64,000 nucleotides of DNA. It comes from Silanimonas sp. GTDB taxonomy: Bacteria; Pseudomonadota; Gammaproteobacteria; Xanthomonadales; Xanthomonadaceae. Position 1 is the first letter of the stretch. Each line of letters starts with the position of its first letter. The DNA is taken from positions 121,162 through 185,161 of the forward strand of contig NZ_JAPZQK010000022.1 in the NCBI RefSeq assembly GCF_027530345.1, read 5' to 3'. Below are positions 53,824 to 61,454 of this stretch, one piece after another. The position numbers and the translations under genes were made by a program. The notes beneath the pieces were generated by a model. It did no database searches and was not told where the DNA came from. It worked only from the letters and a program-made list of their open reading frames with translations.

Positions 53824-54150
53824 ATGTTCGACGAGGAAAGCACCCGCATCCGCAAGCAGCAGAAGTTCCTGCAGGACGTGGAGCACGCGATCAGCGATGC
53901 CAATCGCGAGATCATCCAGGCCCACATCCCGCGACTCGACAAGGCCAGCTTCGTTGCTTTCGCCACGCGCGTTGCGGAACTGCGCGCCGAGTACCTGAAG
54001 GCGGCGCTCGCCGCGGCGCAGGGCACCGACGCGGTCGAGTACACCGCGCTGCGCGCTCGGCGCGAGGCCTTCGAGGAAGCGAAGGCGGCGTTCAGCGCTT
54101 TGGAGCGCGCGATCGAGCGCGGCTACGTGGATATCGCTGGGGCGGGTTGA
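53824..54150 (+). CDS. Small helical protein of unknown function
   Basis: Predicted 108 residues from ATG 53824, preceded by CGGAGGA at good spacing. The sequence is charged and almost entirely helical, with long amphipathic stretches (RKQQKFLQDVEHAISDANRE, FATRVAELRAEYLKAALAAA, AFEEAKAAFSALERAIERGY) that look like a coiled coil or helical bundle. It has no signal peptide or membrane helix. No family is recognised. It lies just left of the inverted repeat pair. Confidence 0.68.
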   Translation: MFDEESTRIRKQQKFLQDVEHAISDANREIIQAHIPRLDKASFVAFATRVAELRAEYLKAALAAAQGTDAVEYTALRARREAFEEAKAAFSALERAIERGYVDIAGAG

Positions 54151-54172
54151 GACCGCATCACTCGGCTTCGGG

Positions 54173-54370
54173 TCACGCGTGGCGTGTTCGCCCGCATTCG
54201 GAACACTCGCGCCAGGGCCGCGCCACAAGGCTGGCCCGCCCCGTGGCCTCTTTCGAGTTGAACCCGGCGGCCCGCTCGAAGGGTGCGTCCCTGCACCTCG
54301 AGCGGCGGCTCATCCATGAGCCGCCCTTCGGGCTGTCGCCTGGTTTGCGCGCTGGGGCTCCTGATTCGCC
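54173..54370 (-). repeat. Structured repeat element, left (inverted) copy
   Basis: Read on the minus strand, this copy starts with GGCGAATCAGGAGCCCC (54370-54354), then CCGAAGGG. A 10-base-stem hairpin with arms at 54304-54313 and 54316-54325 shows CATGGATG at its tip. A second hairpin follows with CAGGGACG at its tip (GGTGCAGGGACGCACC), then CGAAAGAG and GGGGCGGGC. A 46-codon frame from ATG 54313 to a stop at 54173 (start MSRRSRCRDAPF, then KEATGRASLVARPWR) runs through it. The same order recurs in the right copy in the opposite orientation. Too regular for random intergenic DNA; probably a dispersed genomic repeat. Confidence 0.75.
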
Positions 54371-54485
54371 TTGTGACGCGGCCCTGGCGCGACGCCGGCC
54401 GCTCGCCGCACGCTCGTGGCCCTTCATCGAGCGCTTCGCTCGTCGCGACGGGTTGCCGAAGGCGCCATCGCGAAGGCCCGGGCGA

Positions 54486-54673
54486 GGCGAATCAGGAGCC
54501 CCGGCACGCGCTTTAGGCGCAAGCCCCGAAGGGGTCGCTCAGGATGAGCGATCGGCCCAAGGGGCAGGACGCCCCCTTTGGGCCGACCGCCGGAACGTTT
54601 GCGAAAGAGGGGGTGGGGCGGGCAAGCCTCGTGCCGGGCCCTCGTCGATAGTCGCTCTGGCGACGCGTGGCCC
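54486..54673 (+). repeat. Structured repeat element, right copy
   Basis: Plus-strand copy of the element at 54173-54370. It starts with the identical 17 bases GGCGAATCAGGAGCCCC (54486-54502), then CCGAAGGG. Hairpin one is TCGCTCAGGATGAGCGA (54535-54551). Hairpin two has arms from 54553 to 54585 with GGGGCAGGACGCCCC at its top, then GCGAAAGAGG and GGGGCGGGC. A 35-codon frame from ATG 54544 (start MSDRPKGQDAPF, then GRASLVPGP) is similar to the frame in the left copy. The stems differ in sequence between copies yet stay paired. The 556-base gap 54151-54706 holds only these two copies and a GC-rich spacer with a small hairpin near 54430-54450; no ordinary gene was seen. Confidence 0.75.
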
Positions 54674-54706
54674 AACGACGTGCGCGGCAGGTGCGCAAGG
54701 GCGCCC

Positions 54707-55672
54707 CTACCGCGTCGTGATCGACACGCTCGGCCGCGGATCCACCGGCCCGAGAAGCCGGTGCCGCGACCAGAACACCAGCGCCGCCTCGAGCACCGCC
54801 TCCGGGGCCTCCAGCTGCGGGTAATGCCCGATGCCCGGCAGCTCGTGCAGGTCGTCGTCGCCCAGCAGTTCGCGCCAGCGCGCGGCCGCATGCGCGCCCG
54901 AGACCGGGTCCGCGCTGCCGTTGATCAGCGCCATCGGCATGGCCACGCGCTCCATCGCGCCGACCCAGCGGGCGCGCTGCTTCTTCCGTTCCGACATGTA
55001 GCGCAGCAGGCGCGGTAACGCGAGGTGGCCGTCGTCGTGGCGCAGCAGGGTCCACAGCCCATCGACCACGCGCGGATCGGGCGGGGTGTGCTTGCCGAAG
55101 ATCGCTTTCAGGTTGTCGGCGAAGCGCGCCTTGCTGCTGGCGCGGGCGATGAGCGGGCCGAGGCCGGGCAGGGCGAGAAGGCGCTGCATGGCTCGCGGGC
55201 GGTGCATCTCGGGGAACAGCCCGCCGTTGAGGAACACCACCGAGCGCATCGACGGCCGCGGCTTGCGCTTGTCGAGCTGCCGCGCGAGAAGCTCCTGCGC
55301 GACGGTGTCGCCGTAGTCATGCGCCAGGACGTGGTAGTCCCACGCGCCGTCGCGGCGCAGCAGCCATTCGCAGAGCTCGGCCTGTTCGGCGATGGTGTAG
55401 CGGTGGCCCTTGGGCTTGGCGGAATCGCCGAAGCCCAGCAGATCCACGGCCAGCAGCGAGAAATGCTGCGACAGCGGTTCCCACAGCGGCGCCCAGTCCC
55501 AGCTCGCCGAGGGAAAGCCGTGGATCAGCAGCAGCACCGGCAGGCGCGGTTCGACCTGCCGGCGCACGAACAGGCGGCCGAGCGGCGTCGAGACGCGCTC
55601 GCCGCCCTCGCGCCAGTCGCGAAGTTCGAAGAAGGCCGGCGCGGGGCGCGCGTTCGTCACGGTGTCCGGCAC
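54707..55672 (-). CDS. Alpha/beta hydrolase (haloalkane dehalogenase/epoxide hydrolase-like)
   Basis: Predicted 321 residues. Oxyanion-hole motif LLLIHGFPSASWDWAPLWEP, then LLAVDLLGFGDSAKPKGHRY, and a nucleophile elbow AHDYGDTVAQELL in which Asp (HDYGD) takes the place of Ser, placing it with dehalogenase or epoxide-hydrolase types. The late acid and His are in LINGSADPVSG and LPGIGHYPQLEAPEAVLEA. Substrate unknown. It ends beside the structured repeat and lies 7 bases downstream of prfC. Confidence 0.85.
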   Translation of the reverse strand: MPDTVTNARPAPAFFELRDWREGGERVSTPLGRLFVRRQVEPRLPVLLLIHGFPSASWDWAPLWEPLSQHFSLLAVDLLGFGDSAKPKGHRYTIAEQAELCEWLLRRDGAWDYHVLAHDYGDTVAQELLARQLDKRKPRPSMRSVVFLNGGLFPEMHRPRAMQRLLALPGLGPLIARASSKARFADNLKAIFGKHTPPDPRVVDGLWTLLRHDDGHLALPRLLRYMSERKKQRARWVGAMERVAMPMALINGSADPVSGAHAAARWRELLGDDDLHELPGIGHYPQLEAPEAVLEAALVFWSRHRLLGPVDPRPSVSITTR

Positions 55673-55679
55673 GCGCGGC

Positions 55680-57281
55680 TCAGTCCACCGCCACCGAGGC
55701 GGCGTGCTCGCGCGTGGCCTCGAAGCGCACGTCCTTCGCCCGCTCCTGCGCCAGCTGCAGGTTCACGCGCGAAGGCGCGAGGTAGACGAGATGGCCGGCA
55801 GCATCGATGCCGAGGTTCATGGCGTTCTTCTCGCGGAAGGCCTCGAGCGTCTTGTCGTCCGGCGCATACACCCAGCGCGCCGTCTGCACCTGCACCGGCT
55901 CGAAGCTGGCATCCACGCCGTACTCGTCCTTCAGCCGGTAGGCCACCACGTCGAACTGCAGCATGCCCACCGCGCCGAGGATCAGGTCGTTGCTCATCAG
56001 CGGGCGGAAGAACTGCGTGGCGCCTTCTTCCGACAGCTGGGCCAGGCCCTTCTGCAGCTGCTTGAGCTTCAGCGGGTCGCGCAGGCGCGCGCGGCGGAAC
56101 AGCTCGGGCGCGAAGTTCGGGATGCCGGTGAAGTTGATCGGCTCGCCTTCGCTGAAGCTGTCGCCGATCGAGATGGTGCCGTGGTTGTGGATGCCGATGA
56201 CGTCGCCCGGCCAGGCCTCGGCGGCGATCTCGCGGTCGCTGGCCATGAAGGTCAGCGCGTTGGCGAGCTTGAGCTCCTTGCCGGTGCGCGGGTGGAACAC
56301 CTTCATGCCGGCGGTGAAGTGGCCCGAGCAGATGCGCATGAAGGCCACGCGGTCGCGGTGCTGCGGGTCCATGTTGGCCTGGATCTTGAAGACGAAGCCG
56401 GTGAGCTTCTCTTCCTCGGGCTCGACGGCGCGGCTGGTCGTGGCGCGCGTCTTCGGCGAGGGCGCGTGCTCGACGAAGAAGTCGAGCAGCAGCTGCACGC
56501 CGAAGTTGTTCACGGCCGAACCGAAGAAGACCGGCGTCTGCTTGCCCTGCTGGTACTTCTCGGCATCGAAGGGGTTCGAGGCGCCCTGCACGAGCTCGAG
56601 CTCGTCGCGCAGCTCGGCCAGCGCCTGCGCGCCGAGGCGGCGCTCCAGCTCCGGGTCGTCGAGCTTGAGGATGGTCGAATCCTGGCGGGTGAAGTTCTTG
56701 CCCGGCTCGAACAGATGCACTTCGTTGTCGACGAGGTGCACCACGCCCTTCAAGCGCTGGCCCATGCCGATCGGCCAGGTGATCGGCGCGCACTGGATGC
56801 CGAGCACGGTCTCGACCTCATCGAGCAGCTCGATGGGCTCCTTGCCCTCGCGGTCGAGCTTGTTGATGAACGTCATGATCGGCGTGTCGCGCATGCGGCA
56901 CACCTCCATCAGCTTGATCGTGCGCTCTTCGACGCCCTTGGCGCAGTCGATGACCATCAGGGCGGAGTCCACCGCCGTCAGCACGCGGTAGGTGTCCTCG
57001 CCGAAGTCGGCGTGGCCCGGCGTGTCGAGCAGGTTGACGATCTTCCCTTCGTACGGGAACTGCATCACCGACGAGGTGACCGAGATGCCGCGCTCTTTCT
57101 CGAGCGCCATCCAGTCGGAGGTGGCGTGGCGCGCGGCCTTGCGGCCCTTCACCGAGCCGGCCATCTGGATCGCACCGCCGAACAGCAGCAGCTTTTCCGT
57201 CAGCGTGGTCTTGCCGGCGTCGGGGTGGGAAATGATGGCGAAGGTGCGGCGACGCCGGGTTTCGGTGCTCTGCTGGGACAT
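55680..57281 (-). CDS. prfC: Peptide chain release factor 3
   Basis: Predicted 533 residues, full length for RF3, the GTPase that removes RF1 and RF2 from the ribosome after termination. G motifs: [20 protein letters not shown] (G1), [17 protein letters not shown] (switch I), [20 protein letters not shown] (G3), [20 protein letters not shown] (G4). Domain II and III parts follow ([40 protein letters not shown]). A single intact frame. Confidence 0.96.
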   Translation of the reverse strand: MSQQSTETRRRRTFAIISHPDAGKTTLTEKLLLFGGAIQMAGSVKGRKAARHATSDWMALEKERGISVTSSVMQFPYEGKIVNLLDTPGHADFGEDTYRVLTAVDSALMVIDCAKGVEERTIKLMEVCRMRDTPIMTFINKLDREGKEPIELLDEVETVLGIQCAPITWPIGMGQRLKGVVHLVDNEVHLFEPGKNFTRQDSTILKLDDPELERRLGAQALAELRDELELVQGASNPFDAEKYQQGKQTPVFFGSAVNNFGVQLLLDFFVEHAPSPKTRATTSRAVEPEEEKLTGFVFKIQANMDPQHRDRVAFMRICSGHFTAGMKVFHPRTGKELKLANALTFMASDREIAAEAWPGDVIGIHNHGTISIGDSFSEGEPINFTGIPNFAPELFRRARLRDPLKLKQLQKGLAQLSEEGATQFFRPLMSNDLILGAVGMLQFDVVAYRLKDEYGVDASFEPVQVQTARWVYAPDDKTLEAFREKNAMNLGIDAAGHLVYLAPSRVNLQLAQERAKDVRFEATREHAASVAVD

Positions 57282-57382
57282 GCGGGCCGCGCCGGGCTTT
57301 CAGCCGGCGGCTCGGGAGAACGGGAAGGGCCGCGATTATACGCCGGGCCTCCCGGCGCTCCGGGGGCGGGGCCCGGCGGCGT

Positions 57383-58171
57383 TCAGGGCGTGGCGTCGAG
57401 TTCCCGGCCGTCCGGCCCGCTCATCCGGAAGGGCAAGGAGAGCAATTCGCGGCCATCGTTGGCCTGCACGCTGAAATGCAGGTGCGGCGCGCTGCTCCAT
57501 CCCACGCTGCCGACGGCGGCCAGCACCGCGCCGGGCTGCACGCCGTCGCCGGGCTGCACGCGCGCGCTGTCGGTCGCGATGTGCGCGTACAGCCCCATCG
57601 AGCCGTCAGCATGCAGCACGCGCACGAGGTTCATGCGCTCCTTCAGGGCCTCGTCCGTGCCGCCCTCGGTGAAGGTGTCGACGACCTGCATCACCGTTCC
57701 CGCCCGTGCCGCGAGCACCGGCGTGCCTTGGGCGGCGGCGAAGTCGAGGGCGTGGAAGTTGGCCGCATCGCGGTGGCTGGCCCGGCCGCCGAAGCCCTGC
57801 GTCAGGCGCCAGGCGCTGCCGGCGGGCAGCGGGAAGGCATAAACGCCGCGTTGCCCCGGCGGTAGCAACTGTGGCGCGCCCGGCTGGGCCCCGAGGCGCA
57901 GGTCCGGGGCGCCCCCGCCATCGAAGCGGCCCAGCGCTCGCGTTTCCCCGGGGCCGATCGTGGCCTCGATGAACTCGCTGGGCCGCGCGGCGTCATGCAC
58001 GCGCACGTGGATCGGCCCAGCCAGGCGATTGCGGACGAGCGCCTGCCGCGTGCCATCGGCGCGACGTTCGACGGAGAGCTCGGCCATCGCCGTGCTCGGT
58101 GCCGTGATGGCGGCCGACAGCACCGGTGCCGCCAGCAGGCCCAGCAGGGCGAGCAGCCCCCGCCCGCGCAT
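57383..58171 (-). CDS. M23 family metallopeptidase, exported
   Basis: Predicted 262 residues from ATG 58171, one base overlapping the stop of the phytase-like gene (TGATG). A signal peptide (LLALLGLLAAPVLSAAITA) and a beta-rich N-terminal part precede the LytM domain: WRLTQGFGGRASHRDAANFH, HALDFAAAQGTPVLAARAGT, RVLHADGSMGLYAHIATDSA and WSSAPHLHFSVQANDGREL. The HxxxD and HxH zinc ligands are present. It likely cuts peptidoglycan crosslinks or acts as an envelope endopeptidase. It is coupled to the phytase-like gene. Confidence 0.9.
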   Translation of the reverse strand: MRGRGLLALLGLLAAPVLSAAITAPSTAMAELSVERRADGTRQALVRNRLAGPIHVRVHDAARPSEFIEATIGPGETRALGRFDGGGAPDLRLGAQPGAPQLLPPGQRGVYAFPLPAGSAWRLTQGFGGRASHRDAANFHALDFAAAQGTPVLAARAGTVMQVVDTFTEGGTDEALKERMNLVRVLHADGSMGLYAHIATDSARVQPGDGVQPGAVLAAVGSVGWSSAPHLHFSVQANDGRELLSLPFRMSGPDGRELDATP

Positions 58172-59298
58172 CACTCGCAGCGTTCGCGCAGGCCCAGGGC
58201 CGACGCGAGGTCGCGCCAGTCGAACGCGCTCAGCGACTCGTCGCGGTTCGAGGCGTAGAACACACCGGCCGGGAAGCGTGTGCTCGGCGCCTGCGACAGC
58301 CAAACGCCGTCGGTCATTCCGGTGTCACGCCCGGCGAAGCGGCCTTTCGCTTCAAGGGTCTTGCGGTCATAGACGCGGAAGAGCGTGGTGTCCTTGAACT
58401 GGTCGGAGGCCAGCCAGTAGCCGCTGCCGTCCGGGCAGGCCCAGAGCGCGATGCCCTCGGCCTGCGCCCCGAACTCGCCGACGCCGATGTCGCGCCCCGC
58501 GTAGCCGCCGTCGAAGCCGTAGACGCGGTAGCCGGTGCCCGTGGGCACGTCCTCTTCGGCCACCAGCAGGCGGTTGTTCGCGACGTCGCCAGCGATCGAC
58601 TCGACCACGCGCAGCGCGCCCGCCTCGGAGGTGTCGCCGGAGGCGCCGTCGAAGCGGGCCGACACGGCGTCGCCATCGATCAGCACGCTGAAGCGCTTGA
58701 TCCGCGCCGACAGCGCCTCGAGCGGCGGGACCACGTCGTAGTCGTCGCCGTCCATGAAGCTGTCGGTCACCCACAGTTCGATGCGGCCGCCTTCCGGCTC
58801 GTGCAGCCACAGGCCATAGGGCGAACGCAGCTCACCCTCACCGAAGGTGGCGAGCGGGGTGAATCCCGGCAGCGACAGCACCTGCACGCGGCGGTTGTCG
58901 CGTTCAACGACGAACAGTCGGTCACCCCAAGCGAAGACGCCGTTCGGCCGATTGAACTGGCCCGGTGCCGGGCCCTTGGCACCGACGCGGCGGAGCAGGG
59001 CACCGGTCTCGCCGTCGTGCACCAACAGCTGATGGGTTTCCTTGCCGGTGCTGATCAGCCAGCGGCCGCCCTCCGGCGTCAGCCATGCCGTGGGTGAATC
59101 GACCTCGTCCGGCGGGTTCGCGGGGGTGATGAAGGCTTCGGCCACGACCTCGTGGGCGATGTCGGAGGCGCCAAGGCGGGGCTCGTCGCTCGCGCGCTCG
59201 TCCGGCTCTTTCGCGCCACGCCAGAGGGCGCAACCCGGCAGCAGGAGGACGGCGAGGCCCAGCGCGAGGGCCGGGCGTAAGGGCGAGGGCAGGTGCAT
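58171..59298 (-). CDS. Beta-propeller phytase-like lipoprotein
   Basis: Predicted 375 residues. An N-terminal lipobox (LAVLLLPGCALW, Cys23) marks a lipoprotein. The mature part follows the pattern of bacterial 3-phytases with six-bladed propellers: DEVDSPTAWLTPEGGRWLIS, TKE/ETHQLLVHDGETGALLRR, NRPNGVFAWGDRLFVVERDN, EEDVPTGTGYRVYGFDGGYA and FYASNRDESLSAFDWRDL. Acidic residues that bind Ca2+ and phosphate are plentiful. It would release phosphate from phytate at the cell surface. A TonB-dependent receptor lies about 2.2 kb away, divergent. It is coupled to the M23 gene. Confidence 0.78.
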   Translation of the reverse strand: MHLPSPLRPALALGLAVLLLPGCALWRGAKEPDERASDEPRLGASDIAHEVVAEAFITPANPPDEVDSPTAWLTPEGGRWLISTGKETHQLLVHDGETGALLRRVGAKGPAPGQFNRPNGVFAWGDRLFVVERDNRRVQVLSLPGFTPLATFGEGELRSPYGLWLHEPEGGRIELWVTDSFMDGDDYDVVPPLEALSARIKRFSVLIDGDAVSARFDGASGDTSEAGALRVVESIAGDVANNRLLVAEEDVPTGTGYRVYGFDGGYAGRDIGVGEFGAQAEGIALWACPDGSGYWLASDQFKDTTLFRVYDRKTLEAKGRFAGRDTGMTDGVWLSQAPSTRFPAGVFYASNRDESLSAFDWRDLASALGLRERCE

Positions 59299-59311
59299 GG
59301 CGGACTCCGGT

Positions 59312-61296
59312 TCAGCGCCGAAGCATAGACGCCGCGGGGCGCAGGAAGTACTGGTCGATCGGCTGCGGGCGGTCGATGCCGTAGCCCTGCCCGAAATCCA
59401 CGCCCAGCTGCGTCAGTCGGTCGCGGATGGCGTCGTTCTCGACGAATTCGGCGATGGTGCGCTTGTCGATGCTGCGCGCGATCTCGGCGATCGAGCGGAC
59501 GATCGCCAGCGACAGCGCCGACGATTCGAGGTCGCGCACGAAGCTGCCGTCGATCTTGAAGTAGTCCACGTCCAGCCTGCGGAGGTAGGCGAACGAGCAG
59601 AACCCGGCACCGAAGTCGTCCAGCGCCAGCTGCAGGCCGAGCGCCTTCGCCGCGGCGATGAACTGCTGCGCGTCGTTGAGGTCGCGCACCGCCGAGGTCT
59701 CGGTGATCTCCAGGCAGACCTTGCCGGGCGGCACGCTGCTGCGCGCGAAGCGCTCGCGCAGGAAACTCGGGAAATCCCGGGTCGTTCACCGACGCGGCGC
59801 ACAGGTTGATGGCGCAGGCGTCGAGCTGGGCCAGGGCCTGCGGGTGGCGCTCGAACCAGGCCAGCGTGCTGTCCACCACATGGCGATCGAGGCGCGGCCC
59901 CATGTGGAACTTCTCGGCCGCGGCGACCACCGGGCCCGGCGGCAGCACCTCGCCGGTGTCCGGGTCGACCATGCGCAGCAGGATCTCGAGGTGCCGACCG
60001 CCGTGCTCGATGCCCTGCAGGCCGGTGATGCTTTGGCAGTAGAGGCGGAAGTGGCCATCGCGCAGTGCGGCGTCGAGCCGGAAGGCCCAGCGCAGCGCGG
60101 CCGTGTGCTCGGCCACGGCGTCGGCGGCCGATTCGAAAGCCGCGAGCCGCAGCCGGTTGTCGCCCTGGTCCTTCGCGGTGGCGCAGCCGGCGTCCGCAAG
60201 GCACAGCAGTTCGGCGTAGTCGGCCTGCCCGCGGCAGAAGCGGATGGCGCCGATGCTGGCCGACGCGGACACGAGGTTCCCGCCGCTGCCCTGCCGGTAG
60301 TCGCGCACCGCAGCCAGCACGTGGTCGAGCACCGCGGGGTTCGCCGCCGGATCCCGGTCGTCCAGCAGCGGGACGAACTGGTCGCCGGCCAGCCGGCCGA
60401 CAAGGCTGCCGCCCGGCAGCACGGCCCGCAGCGGCCATCAGGATCAGCGGCGCGACCGTCAGCGTGATCAGCAGGAGCAGCAGCACGAGGGTCTCGAGCG
60501 TCGTTTCGGGACGCCGCACCGCGCCATCGTCCGACGCGGCCACCAGCGACAACACCAGTCCGCAGGTGAGGGTGCCGGCAGCCACCAGGCGGGCCGGCAA
60601 GCGGATGGCGCCCCAGATCAGGACGATCGTCGGCAAGGCCAAGAGGGATTCCGCGTTACGCACCCGGGCGCCGTCGACGGTCGCCACCACCAGCAGGGTG
60701 GCGGCGAGGGCGGCGCTCCAGGCCAAGCCCTCCCCGGCGCGGCGCAGCACCTGGCCGAGCATCGATTCCCCGCTGTGCGGCCACAGTAGCGACAGCGCGG
60801 GGGCCAGCACCGCCACGCCGAACACGTTGGCGACCAGCCACTTAACGGCCGCGTCCGGCGCCGCCGACAGCGGCGCGAAGCCGGCCACCACGAGGCCCGC
60901 GACGCCCAAGGGCAGGCTGGCCAGCGCGGATGCGAAACCGGCAAGGGCGATGTCGCCGCCGCTGGCGAGGTCCATCCGCCGCCCCGGCCCCAGGCCGCGA
61001 TGGCGCGCGAGCGTGGCGCCAGCCCATGCGCCGAGCACGTTCGCGGCCATCGTGAAGGGGATGAAGACCGCCGGCACGTCGGTACCGGTCAGCGAGAACA
61101 CGAGGTCCGCTGCCGCCACGAGGGGCCACCAGCGGCGGCCCTCGAACACGAGCAGCACGAGGCTGAGGGCGCCCGGCGCCCAGAGCAGCACGACGGAATC
61201 GGTGCCCACCACCAAGCGGTTGCCCAACACGCCGCCTGCCCAATAGAGGGCGATGAAGCCGAACACGAGCATCCAGGGGCGGAGCGTGGCGGTCAT
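59312..61296 (-). pseudogene. Broken MASE1-GGDEF-EAL cyclic di-GMP protein
   Basis: Three frames follow one another. From ATG 61296 a MASE1 membrane domain with about eight helices runs to about 60435 (WMLVFGFIALYWAGGVLGNR, LVLLLLLITLTVAPLILMAA). A second frame (from about 60440 to 59780) holds only the second half of a GGDEF domain (GSLVGRLAGDQFVPLLDD, GGDEF degenerate as AGDQF) and the start of an EAL domain (HLEILLRM, where EAL is EIL). A third frame (to 59312) holds the EAL core: KVCLEITETSAVRDLNDA, ALDDFGAGFCSFAYLRRLDV, DYFKIDGSFVRDL, FGQGYGIDRPQPIDQYFLRP. The first break loses about 80-100 residues including FKxxND; the second is a one-base gain in CCCGGG near 59776-59781. Probably inactive unless the sequence is in error. 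Confidence 0.82.
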
Positions 61297-61454
61297 GGGG
61301 CGGTCACGGAGGACGTCCTCCGCATCCTAAAGGCCGCTGCGGCCGGCGTGCTCGGGCCCCGCGTCAATCCGCGTGTCTTGCAGCTGTCGCCATACCGTCA
61401 TCGGGGTGAAACGGCGCGGCCTCGGAATAACGTTTTTCCAACGCAGGACGCTCC

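Noticed and set aside
53824..54706. Toxin-antitoxin pair formed by the small helical gene and a frame in the repeat region.
   Set aside because: The frames in the repeat belong to the repeat itself, lie on inconsistent strands, and neither partner shows toxin or antitoxin motifs.
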